Source: Micromonospora pattaloongensis (GTDB lineage: Bacteria > Actinomycetota > Actinomycetes > Mycobacteriales > Micromonosporaceae). Taken from it: 64,000 bases of DNA. The position numbers were made by a program, and so were the translations under genes. Under the pieces are notes generated by a model. It saw only the letters and a list, made by a program, of their open reading frames with translations, searched no databases and was not told the DNA's origin. The stretch covers positions 1-64,000 of the forward strand of contig NZ_FNPH01000011.1 in NCBI RefSeq assembly GCF_900107255.1, in the 5' to 3' direction. Shown in pieces: positions 15,321-24,831 of this stretch. Positions within the stretch are counted from its first letter, which is position 1. Each line of letters starts with the position of its first letter.

Positions 15321-17518
15321 CAGCGCCGCCGCTCCAGTTCGCCATCCACGATCGAAGTCAAGTTCTCATCCGATAACTCACGCTGCGCGGGCGGCTCGGG
15401 TCGCTCACCGTCGACCGTCACGTCCGACTCCGCGATCAGCTGCGCCATCCGGTCCGCGATCGCCACCCGCAGCGCCTCGAGGGGCTGGGCGGCGTCGAGC
15501 ACAAGGTAGCGCTTCGGGTCGCCGGCGGCCAGGTCGAGGAAGGCGTACCGGACGCGCTCGTGGAACGCCACGGACTCGCTCTCCAACCGGTCCGCCGCGC
15601 CGCTGCGGGCCATCGCGCGGGTCAGGCCGACCGCCGGATCGACGTCGAGCAGCACGACCAGGTCGGGCTTGAGACCACCGGTCGCCCAGGAGGAGAGCCA
15701 GGACACCTCGTCGACCGGGAGCGTACGACCGGCGCCCTGGTACGCCAGGGACGAGTCGACGTAGCGGTCGCTGATCACCACGGCCCCCCGCGCCAACGCC
15801 GGCCGGACCACGGTCGCCACGTGGTGCGCGCGGTCGGCCGCGTACAGCAGCGCCTCGGCGCGCGGCGACGGGCCGGAGCCGCCCGCGGAGCCGCCCAGCA
15901 CGAGGCTGCGGATCCGCGCCCCCACCTCGGTCGCGCCGGGCTCGCGGGTGACCACCACCTCGTACCCCTGCTCGCGCAGCGTCTCGGCGAGCGCCGTGAC
16001 CTGGGTCGACTTGCCGGCGCCCTCGCCGCCCTCGAAGACCACGAAGACGCCGTCGCGGGTGAACGGCTCGGCCGGCGAGAGCGGGCGGCCCCGCAGCGAG
16101 CCCCAGAGATCCGGCAGGACCGGCACGCCGGGCTTGTCGTCCATCTGCCGGAACGCGCTGATCCCGGCGAGAATGCCGCACAGCCCGGCGACGAACAGCA
16201 GGATCCGGGTGGAGGAGACGGAGATCCCGAGGTCGGCGATGCGCAGCTCCCGCGAGCCGCCGACACCGACGAGCAGGCTGCTCAGCGAGATGGCGAGCAT
16301 CAGCACCACCCGGGTGCCGGTCTGCACGACGGCGAAGACCCGCCCGCGCACGTCGTCGGCGATCTCCCGCCCGAGCAGCGTGGTGCCGGCGAGGAACGCC
16401 ATGCCGGCGCCGGCGCCGACCAGCACCGCGCCGAGGATCGCCATGGACAGGTGGATGGAGGCAGCGAGCACCAGCACGGAGGCTCCGGCGAGCACGATGC
16501 TCATGCCGAACCAGCGCCGCCGGGACAACTCGCGAACGATCATCGGACCGAGCCCGATGCCCACGCCCAACCCGATGAAGATCGAGGCGAACAGCAGCGA
16601 GAACGCCGCCTGGCCGGCACCGAGGGAGACGGTGAAGAACGGCGCCGTGCCGATGACGATGCCGCCGGCCGCGAAGGCGCCGAAGATGCCCAGAACGAGC
16701 CCGCGCACCAGCGCGGTCTTGCCGATGAACCGCCAGCCCTCGACGAACTGCCGCAGCATGCCCTGCTCCGAGCGGTGCTCGTCGGCGGTGCGCCCGCTGA
16801 TCTCCTTGATCCCGTAGAAGACGACGATCGCGGTGGCGAGGCGGGAGAACGCGTTGAAGTAGAGCGCCAGCTCGGCGGGCTCCGCCCCGCTCAGCCTGCG
16901 GACGATCGCGTCGAGCGCGGACTGGACGAGCGCCGCCAGCACCGGGGTCAGCCCGTACGTGGTGATCAGCGTGAGCTGGTTGGCCAGCTCCAGCCGGGCG
17001 CGCGGGATGAGGTTGGGGACCGCGGCCTCCTTGGCCGGCAGCCAGATCAGCGTGATCGCCTCGATCAGGAAGACGGCGATCGCCGCCCAACCCGCCGCGA
17101 CGCCGCCGCGGGCCCCGAAGAGCGCCACCAGCGGAATCGAGGCGAAGAGCACGAAGCGGAGCAGGTCACAGATGACCATCGTGTAGCGCCGGTCGAACCG
17201 GTCGGCCAGCACACCGGCGACCGGACCGAGCACGAGCGCGGGGAGGAGCCGGACGGCGATCACGCCACCGAAGACCGCCCCCTTGGCGGCGCTGCTCTCG
17301 ACCTGGTTGGCGGCGAAGAGCGAGGTGGCGAGCAGCCCGAACCAGTCGCCGAAGGAGGCCACCCCGAGCACGATCCAGAGCCGGCGGAACGGGCGGATGC
17401 GCAGGACTGAGCGGAGCGCGGTGAAGCCCGAGAGGTCGGGTTGGCTGGAGGCCGGGCCGGCCTGGCCGTCTCCCGCGCTGGCTTTGGTATCGATGGCCGT
17501 ACCTCCTCGCCGGCCCAT
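15320..17518 (-). CDS. tmk: Fusion: MFS-type membrane transporter + thymidylate kinase
   Basis: 732 aa. Residues ~30-440 form an MFS-like domain with about twelve hydrophobic segments (LLPALVLGPVAGVLADRFDR is the loop 2-3 signature). Residues ~490-700 are a dTMP kinase: P-loop VFEGGEGAGKSTQ, the VTREPGATEVG loop and ISDRYVDSSLAYQGAGR. It makes dTDP for DNA synthesis. The same fusion occurs in Streptomyces-type actinobacteria (recalled for S. coelicolor SCO3542). Start: ATG 17518 has GGGGGA 8 nt upstream; an ATG at 17575 is possible. No separate tmk is seen, so kinase activity presumably resides here. Confidence 0.92.
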   Translation of the reverse strand: MGRRGGTAIDTKASAGDGQAGPASSQPDLSGFTALRSVLRIRPFRRLWIVLGVASFGDWFGLLATSLFAANQVESSAAKGAVFGGVIAVRLLPALVLGPVAGVLADRFDRRYTMVICDLLRFVLFASIPLVALFGARGGVAAGWAAIAVFLIEAITLIWLPAKEAAVPNLIPRARLELANQLTLITTYGLTPVLAALVQSALDAIVRRLSGAEPAELALYFNAFSRLATAIVVFYGIKEISGRTADEHRSEQGMLRQFVEGWRFIGKTALVRGLVLGIFGAFAAGGIVIGTAPFFTVSLGAGQAAFSLLFASIFIGLGVGIGLGPMIVRELSRRRWFGMSIVLAGASVLVLAASIHLSMAILGAVLVGAGAGMAFLAGTTLLGREIADDVRGRVFAVVQTGTRVVLMLAISLSSLLVGVGGSRELRIADLGISVSSTRILLFVAGLCGILAGISAFRQMDDKPGVPVLPDLWGSLRGRPLSPAEPFTRDGVFVVFEGGEGAGKSTQVTALAETLREQGYEVVVTREPGATEVGARIRSLVLGGSAGGSGPSPRAEALLYAADRAHHVATVVRPALARGAVVISDRYVDSSLAYQGAGRTLPVDEVSWLSSWATGGLKPDLVVLLDVDPAVGLTRAMARSGAADRLESESVAFHERVRYAFLDLAAGDPKRYLVLDAAQPLEALRVAIADRMAQLIAESDVTVDGERPEPPAQRELSDENLTSIVDGELERRR

Positions 17519-17650
17519 CGCTGGGCTCCCCCGTTGACACTCTAATCGCGCGGTCGACCCGCCCGACCCCGACATTCCCCTGATCCCGCCCGTGCCGGAC
17601 GGCCGCTCGGTAGGGTGAGCGAGGGTGTTTCGCATCTACCGGCCGGCGGC

Positions 17651-17662
17651 TAGCGTACTGGC
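17651..17662 (+). promoter_or_regulatory. -10 box of a leaderless promoter (PLP racemase-like gene)
   Basis: TAGCGT at 17651-17656, then 6 nt, then GTG at 17663. Confidence 0.55.
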
Positions 17663-18871
17663 GTGGGCACGGACCGCGACGACGTGCGCGAGCGCCTGGA
17701 CGGCGCGACCGCGCAGTTCGACCCGCCCTTCGCCGTCGTCGACCTCGGCGCCTTCGACGCCAACACCGCCGCGCTCGCCGCGCTCGCGGCCGGCAAGCCG
17801 CTGCGGATAGCCAGCAAATCAGTCCGCTGCCGCGAACTGCTCACCCGGGCGCTGGGCCGACCCGGCTGGCGCGGCGTCATGGCGTACACGCTGCGCGAAG
17901 CGCTCTGGCTGGTCCGCGGCGGCGTCGCCCGCGACGTGCTGGTGGCCTACCCCACCGCCGACCGGGCGGCCCTGGCCGAGCTCTGCCGTGATCCCGATCT
18001 CGCCGCCGCCGTCACGATCATGGTGGACGGCGCGGCGCAGCTCGACGCGGTCGACGCGGTGGCGGCGCCCGGACGCCGGACGCCGATCCGGGTCTGCCTG
18101 GACCTCGACGCGTCGTGGCGGCCGCTCGGCGGGCGGCTCCACCTCGGGGTCCGCCGGTCACCGGTGCACTCCCCCGACGCGGCCGGCCGACTCGCCGCCC
18201 AGATCGGCGCGAGGCCGGGCTTCCGGCTGGTCGGACTCATGGCGTACGAGGCGCAGATCGCCGGGCTCGGCGACGCCCCGCCCGGGCGGGCGCTGCGGGC
18301 CGCGGCGATCCGGGCGGTGCAGCGGCGGTCGTACCGGGAGCTGCTGCGGCGGCGCGGCGCGGCGGTGGCCGCGGTGCGCGCGCACGCCGACCTCGAGTTC
18401 GTCAACGGTGGGGGCACCGGCAGCGTCGCCGCGACCGCTGCCGACGCGGCCGTGACCGAGGTGACCGCCGGCTCCGGGCTGTTCGGTCCGACCCTCTTCG
18501 ACGGCTACCGTGCCTGGCGACCCGCGCCGGCGGCCGTCTTCGCGCTCCCGGTCGTACGCCGGCCGGCCCCGGGGATCGTGACCGTGCTCGGCGGCGGATG
18601 GACCGCCTCCGGGCCGGCCGGGCCCAGCCGCCTGCCGGCACCGTGGCTGCCGGCCGGGCTGCGGCTGACCGGCGCCGAGGGCGCCGGCGAGGTGCAGACG
18701 CCGCTGACCGGCGCGGCCGCCGACCGGCTGCAGCCCGGCGACCGGGTGTGGTTCCGGCACGCGAAAGCCGGCGAGCTCTGCGAACACGTCAACGAGCTGC
18801 ACCTGGTCGACGGCGACCGGGTGGTGGCGACCGTGCCCACCTACCGCGGCGAGGGACACGCCTTCCTGTGA
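17663..18871 (+). CDS. PLP-dependent alanine-racemase-fold amino acid deaminase/aldolase
   Basis: 402 aa. The N-terminal alanine-racemase-type barrel holds the PLP lysine in RIASKSVRC (~52). GVMAYTLREALWLV, VCLDLDASWRPL and FVNGGGTGS (PLP-phosphate loop, ~250) follow. The C-terminal part resembles D-threonine aldolase / D-serine dehydratase proteins, whose metal site would use the late His and Cys in RHAKAGELCEHVNE. It may cleave or deaminate a D-hydroxy amino acid; the substrate cannot be read. Monocistronic, divergent from tmk. Confidence 0.82.
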   Translation: MGTDRDDVRERLDGATAQFDPPFAVVDLGAFDANTAALAALAAGKPLRIASKSVRCRELLTRALGRPGWRGVMAYTLREALWLVRGGVARDVLVAYPTADRAALAELCRDPDLAAAVTIMVDGAAQLDAVDAVAAPGRRTPIRVCLDLDASWRPLGGRLHLGVRRSPVHSPDAAGRLAAQIGARPGFRLVGLMAYEAQIAGLGDAPPGRALRAAAIRAVQRRSYRELLRRRGAAVAAVRAHADLEFVNGGGTGSVAATAADAAVTEVTAGSGLFGPTLFDGYRAWRPAPAAVFALPVVRRPAPGIVTVLGGGWTASGPAGPSRLPAPWLPAGLRLTGAEGAGEVQTPLTGAAADRLQPGDRVWFRHAKAGELCEHVNELHLVDGDRVVATVPTYRGEGHAFL

Positions 18872-18878
18872 CCCGAGG

Positions 18879-19508
18879 TCAGCCGTCGACGTGGCTGTGC
18901 AGGTACTCCCGCACCAGCGTCCGGGCCTCGCGCAGCACCCGCTCGTCGCCGTCGGTGTCGCGCCGGAACGCGAGCTTGATCAGCGAGTCCGCCGCCTCCA
19001 CCGCGATCTCCAGCGCGAAGCGCAGCTTTACCGGGTCGAGCTCGGTGAACCGCTCCACCAGCACCCGGGTCAGCTGCTCGGCGATCACCGAGTTGTTGTC
19101 GCGGGTCTCGTCCAGCAGCCGCAGGTCCACCACGTCGCCGAAGTGCAGCGTGCGGAAGCCCGGCACCGTTCGGTGCATCGAGATGTACTCGTCGATCCCG
19201 GCATCCACGGCGTCCGACCAGTGCGCGAACTCTTCCCGCTCGAACCGGCGGGACAGCCGCTGCAGGTACGCCTCCATGTTGCGCAGCGTCACGGCCTGCA
19301 CGATGGCCCGCTTGTCCGGGAAGAACTGATAGACCGAGCCGATCGCGACCTCGGCACGCTCGGCGAGCAGAGTTGTCGTCAGGCCGTCGTAGCCGACCTC
19401 GTCGACCAGATCGGCACACGCGTCCAGCATCCGTTGAACCCGCGCCACGCTGCGCCCCTGCACCGGCACCCGACGCAGTGGGCCGGTGGCGACGGACGAT
19501 GTCGACAC
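18879..19508 (-). CDS. TetR-family transcriptional regulator
   Basis: 209 aa. The helix-turn-helix covers residues ~22-60: VQRMLDACADLVDEVGYDGL, TTTLLAERAEVAIGSVYQFF, then PDKRAIVQA; the effector domain is poorly conserved. GTG 19508 is chosen because GGGGA/GGGGAG sequence precedes it; the frame remains open for 20 more codons. Transcribed away from the lactone oxidase at 19697; the 190-nt gap carries inverted and direct repeats, so it most likely represses itself and that oxidase. Confidence 0.88.
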   Translation of the reverse strand: MSTSSVATGPLRRVPVQGRSVARVQRMLDACADLVDEVGYDGLTTTLLAERAEVAIGSVYQFFPDKRAIVQAVTLRNMEAYLQRLSRRFEREEFAHWSDAVDAGIDEYISMHRTVPGFRTLHFGDVVDLRLLDETRDNNSVIAEQLTRVLVERFTELDPVKLRFALEIAVEAADSLIKLAFRRDTDGDERVLREARTLVREYLHSHVDG

Positions 19509-19531
19509 TCGTCCCCACTCCCCTTTCGACA

Positions 19532-19597
19532 GATCGCATTTTTCGCGATCAATCCCTTTTGCGATCAATCCCTTACGGCGTCACGAGATTCGCGACG
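19532..19597. promoter_or_regulatory. Operator-like repeats between TetR and the oxidase
   Basis: Three structures overlap here. GATCGC (19532-19537) and GCGATC (19545-19550) form an inverted repeat. GCGATCAATCCCTT occurs twice 16 bp apart (19545 and 19561). CGTCACGAGATTCGCGACG (19579-19597) is an imperfect palindrome of TetR-operator size. Confidence 0.55.
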
Positions 19598-19696
19598 TTA
19601 CTCGGAACAACGAGCGAGGCCACCCAGAGTGTTTACCGAACGCGACGAATCCTGATATGAAGGCGTCTCACTCGAGTCGCGACGCCGGGAGGCGGC

Positions 19697-21025
19697 ATGG
19701 GCGGGATCGCGTCGCCGGGCCGAAACGCCGGGACACGCTGGTCGAACTGGGCCGGCAACCAGCGCGCCGCCGCGCGGGAGGCGCTCGCCCCCGGCAGCAC
19801 CGACGCGGTCGCCGCCGCCGTCCGCGCCGCCCGCGACGGCGGCCGGCGGATCAAACCGGTCGGCAGCGGACACTCGTTCACCGACATCGCCCGCTCCGAC
19901 GACCAGCGTCTCGAACTGACCCGGCTGGCCGGCCCCGTCGCGGTCGACCGGGCGCGGCGGCGGGTCACCGTACAGGCCGGGATGCCGCTGCACGCCCTCA
20001 ACGAACTGCTCGCCGCGCACGGGCTCGCGCTGCCCAACCTCGGGGACATCGACGCCCAGACCGTCGCCGGCGCGATCTCCACCGGCACCCACGGCACCGG
20101 CGCCGCGTACGGCTGCCTGGCCACCTTCGTCGAGGCGCTGACGCTGGTCACCGGGGCCGGCGACGTGCTGCGCTGCTCCGCCGACTCCCACCCCGAGGTC
20201 TTCGCCGCCGCCCGGGTCGGCCTCGGCGCGCTCGGCGTGATCGTCGAGGTGACGCTGCGCTGCGTGGACGCCTTCTGGCTGCGCGCCGACGAGCGCCCCG
20301 CCCCGCTGGCCGCGGTCCTCGCCGATCTGCCGGCCACCGTCGAAGCGAACGACCACCTGGAGTTCTACTGGTTTCCGTACACCGACCGCACGCAGGTCAA
20401 GGTAAACAACCGCGTGCCCGCGGACGACCGGCCGCTGCCCCGGCTACGCCGCTGGCTCGACGACGAGTTCCTCGCCAACACCGTCTTCGCCGGCGCCTGC
20501 CGGATCGGTCGGGCCCTGCCCCGGGCCGTCCCGACAATCAGCGCGGTATCGGCCCGGGCGCTGACCGCCCGCACCTACACCGCCCGCTCGGACAAGGTCT
20601 TCTGCACCCCACGCCGCGTCCGCTTCATCGAGATGGAGTACGGGCTGCCGCGCGCGGTTCTGCCCGAGGCGCTGACCGGGCTGCGCCGGATCGTCGAGCG
20701 CCTGCCGTGCAAGGTGCTCTTCCCGGTCGAGGTGCGCTTCACCGCCCCGGACGACATCTGGCTGTCGCACGGGTACGGCCGCGAGTCGGCCTACATCGCG
20801 ATCCACCAGTACGTCGGCGCCCCGTACGAGCCGTACTTCCGCGCGTTCGAACAGGTGGCCGCGGCGCTGGGCGGGCGGCCACACTGGGGCAAGCTGCACT
20901 ACCGGGACGCCGGGTCGCTGCGGGCCGCGTACCCCCGCTTCGACGACTTCCTGGCGGTGCGCGACCGGCTCGATCCGGCGCGGGTCTTCGCGAACGCCTA
21001 CACCGAGCGCGTCCTCGGCCCGTGA
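19697..21025 (+). CDS. FAD-linked sugar-1,4-lactone oxidase (ALO/gulonolactone type)
   Basis: 442 aa. The FAD-binding PCMH domain has GSGHSFTDIA (~50; the His is the usual covalent FAD attachment site), LPNLGDIDAQTVAGAISTGT (~110-130) and GLGALGVIVEVTLR. The C-terminal ALO domain carries the family hallmark HWGK (~395). Such enzymes oxidise D-arabinono- or L-gulono-1,4-lactone, or an alditol; the exact substrate is not determinable. ATG 19697 has GGGAGG 4 nt upstream. Probably regulated by the divergent TetR. Confidence 0.88.
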   Translation: MGGIASPGRNAGTRWSNWAGNQRAAAREALAPGSTDAVAAAVRAARDGGRRIKPVGSGHSFTDIARSDDQRLELTRLAGPVAVDRARRRVTVQAGMPLHALNELLAAHGLALPNLGDIDAQTVAGAISTGTHGTGAAYGCLATFVEALTLVTGAGDVLRCSADSHPEVFAAARVGLGALGVIVEVTLRCVDAFWLRADERPAPLAAVLADLPATVEANDHLEFYWFPYTDRTQVKVNNRVPADDRPLPRLRRWLDDEFLANTVFAGACRIGRALPRAVPTISAVSARALTARTYTARSDKVFCTPRRVRFIEMEYGLPRAVLPEALTGLRRIVERLPCKVLFPVEVRFTAPDDIWLSHGYGRESAYIAIHQYVGAPYEPYFRAFEQVAAALGGRPHWGKLHYRDAGSLRAAYPRFDDFLAVRDRLDPARVFANAYTERVLGP

Positions 21026-21046
21026 CCGTCCCGATCCACCCGGAGG

Positions 21047-23860
21047 CTACTCGCTCTGCCGGGCGGCCTTGCTGGTCGCGGCCTTCTTGACCGCCTTCTT
21101 GACCGCCTTCTTCGCCGCCTTTTTCGCCGGCGCCGCGTCCTCGGCGGTCGCCTTGGCCGCCTTCTTCGCCGGCGTCGCCTTCTTCGCCGCCGCCTTGGTC
21201 GCCTTCTTCCGGGGCGCCGGACCCTTGGCCCGCTTCTCGGCGAGCATCTCGGACGCCTCTTGGAGGGTGAGCTCCTCCGGCGTCTGACCGCGCCGCAGCG
21301 ACGCGTTCGTCTCACCGTCGGTCACGTACGGGCCGAAGCGCCCGTCCTTGATGACCAGCGGCTTCTCGGTGAGTGGGTCGGCGCCCATCTCACGCAGCGG
21401 CGGGGCGGCGGCCCGGCGCTGCCGGGTCTTCGGGGCGGCGAGCAGCGCGAGCGCCTCGTCGAGGGTGACGGTGAAGAGCTTCTCCTCGGAGTCGAGCGAC
21501 CGGAACTCGTCGCCCTTCTTCACGTACGGGCCGTAGCGGCCGGCCGCGGCCGTCACCTCCGCGCCGTCGGGCCCGACGCCGACCACGCGGGGCAGCGTCA
21601 GCAGCCGCAGCGCTTCCTCGAGCGAGACCGTCTCCGGCGACTGGGTGCGCAGCAGCGAGGACTTGCGCTCGCCGCTGGCGACATACGGGCCGTAGCGGCC
21701 GGACTTGAGCAGGATCGGCTCGCCGGTCTCGGGGTGTTCGCCGAGCTTGCGTTCACCGCCACCGCCGAGGAACAGCTCGTTGACCTTCTCCGGGTTCAGC
21801 TCGTCCGGGGCGATCCCCTCCGGGATCGACACCCGGTCGCCGCTGGGCTCACCGTCGGCGGGCGGGGCCGGCTCCTGGCCGGGCACGGTCCGCTGCAGGT
21901 ACGGCCCGTACCGGCCGACCCGGACCACCACGTCGCGACCCTCGTCGTCCCGGAACAGCGGGATCGAGTTGACGCTACGGGCGTCGATCTCGCTGAGGTT
22001 CTCCGTGACGAGCTTCTTGAGCCCGCCCTCCCGGGCGATCGTGGCGTCGCCCGCCCCGTTGCCGCCACCGAAGTAGAACGCGGTGAGGAAGTCGATCGCC
22101 GCGTGGTCGCCGCCGGCGACCGCGTCGAGCTCGTTCTCCATCGACGCGGTGAAGTCGTAGTCGACCAGCCGCGGGTAGTGCCGCTCCAGCAGCCCGACGA
22201 CCGCGAACGCCAGGAACGACGGGATGAGCGCCTGACCGCGCCGGAAGACGTAGCCGCGGTCCTGGATGGTCTGCATGATCGAGGCGTACGTGGAGGGCCG
22301 GCCGATGCCCAGCTCCTCCAGCGCCTTGACCAGCGACGCCTCGGTGTAACGCGCGGGCGGCTGGGTGCTGTGCCCGACCGCCGCCAGCTCGTCGGCGGTC
22401 AGCGGCTGGTCCTTGGTCAGGTTCGGCAGCCGGCGCTCGGCGTCCTCGGCCTCGGCGTTCTCGTCGTCCGACGATTCCACGTACGCGCGCAGGAAGCCCG
22501 GGTCCGTGATGGTCTTGCCGGTCGCGCCGAAGTCCGCCTCCTCGCCGGCGGTGGAGACCGCGCGGATCCGCACGGAGACGCTGGAGCCGACCGCGTCGGT
22601 CATCTGGGAGGCGATGGTGCGCCGCCAGATCAGCTCGTAGAGCTTGAACTCCTCGGTGGACAGCTCGTTGGCCAGCTCACCGGGGGTGCGGAACGTGTCA
22701 CCGGCCGGCCGGATCGCCTCGTGCGCCTCCTGCGCGTTCTTCACCTTGCCGGTGTAGCGGCGCGGCTGCGGCGGGACGAACCGGTCGCCGTAGAGCTCCG
22801 CCACCTGCGCCCGGGCCGCGGCGATCGCGGACTCCGAGAGGTTGACGGAGTCGGTACGCATATAGGTGATGTAGCCGTTCTCGTAGAGGCGCTGCGCGGT
22901 GCGCATCGTCTGCTGCGACGACAACCGCAGCTTCCGGGACGCCTCCTGCTGCAGCGTCGACGTGATGAACGGGGCGTACGGGCGACGCCGGTAGGGCTTC
23001 TCCTCGACCCGGGTGACCGTGAACGGCCGGCCCTCGAGGCGGGCGGCCAGACCACGGGCGCCGTCGCCGTCGAGGTGGATGACGCCGGCCTCGGGGCGGA
23101 CCCGGCCGGTGGTCGGCTCGAAGTCGCGGCCGGTGGCGATGCGGTCGCCGCCGAGCGCCACCAGGGTGGCGTTGAAGGTACGGGGGCCCTCGCCGACGGC
23201 GTTCGCCGCGACCGCGAGCGTCGCCTGGATGTCCCAGTACTCCGCGGTGCGGAACGCCATCCGCTGCCGTTCCCGCTCCACCACGATGCGGGTCGCGACC
23301 GACTGCACCCGGCCCGCCGACAGCCGCGGCATGACCTTCTTCCACAGCACGGGCGAGACCTCGTAGCCGTAGAGCCGGTCGAGGATGCGCCGCGCCTCCT
23401 GGGCGTCCACCAGGTCCCGGTCGATCTCGCGCGGATTGGCCACCGCGGCCTGGATGGCCGGCTTGGTGATCTCGTGGAAGACCATGCGCCGGACCGGCAC
23501 CTTGGGCTTGATCGTCTCGAGCAGGTGCCAGGCGATCGCCTCGCCCTCGCGGTCCTCATCGGTGGCGAGGAAGATCTCGTCGACCTCCTTCGCCAGCTTG
23601 GTCAGCTTGGCGATCTGCTGCTTGCGGTCCGAGGAGACCACGTAGAGCGCGGCGAACCCGTTGTCGACGTCCACGCCGAGCCGCGCCCACGGCTCCTTCT
23701 TGTATTTGGCGGGCACGTCCGCGGCGTTGCGCGGCAGGTCACGCACGTGACCCAGGCTCGCCTCGACGACGTACCCCGGGCCGAGATAGCCCGAGATCGT
23801 CTTGGCCTTCGCCGGGGACTCGACGATGACCAGACGCGTGCTCCTGGCGTTGCTCGGCAC
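21047..23860 (-). CDS. topA: DNA topoisomerase I
   Basis: 937 aa type IA enzyme that relaxes negative supercoils. Toprim domain LVIVESPAKAKTI with FLATDEDREGEAIAW (acidic Mg site); active-site tyrosine in YITYMRTDSVNLS (~330). Instead of Cys4 zinc fingers, the C-terminus has repeated GRYGPYV-type modules (about residues 600-850), then a Lys/Ala tail (KKAAKKAVKK) that binds DNA, as in mycobacterial and Streptomyces enzymes. GTG 23860 is 4 nt from AGGAG; the frame stays open upstream but without family similarity. Convergent with the lactone oxidase. Confidence 0.96.
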   Translation of the reverse strand: MPSNARSTRLVIVESPAKAKTISGYLGPGYVVEASLGHVRDLPRNAADVPAKYKKEPWARLGVDVDNGFAALYVVSSDRKQQIAKLTKLAKEVDEIFLATDEDREGEAIAWHLLETIKPKVPVRRMVFHEITKPAIQAAVANPREIDRDLVDAQEARRILDRLYGYEVSPVLWKKVMPRLSAGRVQSVATRIVVERERQRMAFRTAEYWDIQATLAVAANAVGEGPRTFNATLVALGGDRIATGRDFEPTTGRVRPEAGVIHLDGDGARGLAARLEGRPFTVTRVEEKPYRRRPYAPFITSTLQQEASRKLRLSSQQTMRTAQRLYENGYITYMRTDSVNLSESAIAAARAQVAELYGDRFVPPQPRRYTGKVKNAQEAHEAIRPAGDTFRTPGELANELSTEEFKLYELIWRRTIASQMTDAVGSSVSVRIRAVSTAGEEADFGATGKTITDPGFLRAYVESSDDENAEAEDAERRLPNLTKDQPLTADELAAVGHSTQPPARYTEASLVKALEELGIGRPSTYASIMQTIQDRGYVFRRGQALIPSFLAFAVVGLLERHYPRLVDYDFTASMENELDAVAGGDHAAIDFLTAFYFGGGNGAGDATIAREGGLKKLVTENLSEIDARSVNSIPLFRDDEGRDVVVRVGRYGPYLQRTVPGQEPAPPADGEPSGDRVSIPEGIAPDELNPEKVNELFLGGGGERKLGEHPETGEPILLKSGRYGPYVASGERKSSLLRTQSPETVSLEEALRLLTLPRVVGVGPDGAEVTAAAGRYGPYVKKGDEFRSLDSEEKLFTVTLDEALALLAAPKTRQRRAAAPPLREMGADPLTEKPLVIKDGRFGPYVTDGETNASLRRGQTPEELTLQEASEMLAEKRAKGPAPRKKATKAAAKKATPAKKAAKATAEDAAPAKKAAKKAVKKAVKKAATSKAARQSE

Positions 23861-24198
23861 TTCTCTCCTGACCTCGGCTGGCTGCAGCGCCGCCCGGCGT
23901 GACGAACCGGGCCGCACCCCGTCACCGACCTACGACATACGGTCGGCGCCGTTCGGATGTCCAACGTAACGCGCGGCCCCGGCCCGCGGGTGGCGCATGC
24001 GCCCCCGCCATGCCGGTGACGGATGCCGGGGTGCTGTGCCTGCCGTGACGCGCCGGACGGCGACACCGTACACCGCCGCCGAGCGTGACGTGGCTCACCG
24101 CACCGAACAGGTGACCGCCGTCGGCGAACGGCCGCTGTCGATACCGCCTCTGCGCCGGCGTCCCGGCTCACGCCGGCCAGGCGGCCGGCAACGACGAT
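23861..24198. other. Upstream region of topA, no gene seen
   Basis: About 340 nt between topA and the 24199 gene, both on the minus strand. TTGGAC and TATGTC near 23965 and 23940 could be promoter hexamers for topA, but spacing is longer than ideal. No ORF with coding character. Confidence 0.4.
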
Positions 24199-24831
24199 TC
24201 AGCCCGGCCACGCGGCCGGCGGCGCGGCGGCCGGCCGCTCGCCGACCAGCTCCGCCAGCCGGGCCAGTCGCCGCCGCCCCGTGATCCGGTACGCCGGCCC
24301 GCCGGAGCCCGCGTCGAGCAGCGCGGCCGGCAGCCCGACCGCGGCCAGCGCCCCGCCCACCTGCTCCCGGCATTCCTCGTCGGCCGGGCCGAGCCGCAGC
24401 ACGTAGCCGAGCCGCTCCAGGCCGCCGGCGGCGGCCGCCCAGAGCCGCAGTCGCGGACCGGTCAGATGGAACCGGGCGGGCGGGCGCTTCACCGGACCCC
24501 GCAGCCAGCCGGTCGCCAGCGCGGCCAGGGACGTCGCGTACGCGGTCCGCACGGCCAGGCGCCGGTCGGCGGTCGCCTCCCAGGTCGCGGCGAGCCCGCG
24601 CGCCGCGAACTCCGCGACCAGCACGTGCACCCGCCAGGCCGCGTCGACGACCACGGAGACCCGGGCCGTGCCGCCCATCCGGACCACCTCGCCGGGGCCG
24701 GCGAGCAGACCGGCAAGGTCGTTCGGGGAGGGCTCGGTCGCCTCCACGCCGAAGAGCGACAGCTGCCGGACCGGGTCCGGCGCCGACGCGTCGGGCGTCG
24801 GCGGGACGCCGTCGGGCGCGGTCAGCGACAC
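24199..24831 (-). CDS. Hypothetical protein of an actinobacterial family
   Basis: 210 aa. Starts SLTAPDGVPPTPDAS and has VRQLSLFGVEA near residue 25, a short conserved tag also seen in other actinobacterial hypotheticals. An alpha/beta region follows, ending with basic RITGRRRLARLAELVGE. No signal peptide or membrane segment. The GTG start overlaps the end of the lipoprotein gene by 10 nt, so the two are co-translated. The gene lies upstream of topA in the same direction. Function unknown. Confidence 0.65.
   Translation of the reverse strand: MSLTAPDGVPPTPDASAPDPVRQLSLFGVEATEPSPNDLAGLLAGPGEVVRMGGTARVSVVVDAAWRVHVLVAEFAARGLAATWEATADRRLAVRTAYATSLAALATGWLRGPVKRPPARFHLTGPRLRLWAAAAGGLERLGYVLRLGPADEECREQVGGALAAVGLPAALLDAGSGGPAYRITGRRRLARLAELVGERPAAAPPAAWPG

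Noticed and set aside
17625-17810. Short plus-strand ORF after a TAGGGT box at 17611
   Set aside because: Low-complexity product; the real gene starts at GTG 17663 with its own TAGCGT box.
21260-23902. Plus-strand ORF of 880 aa opposite topA
   Set aside because: Shadow frame; topA on the minus strand has all type IA topoisomerase motifs.
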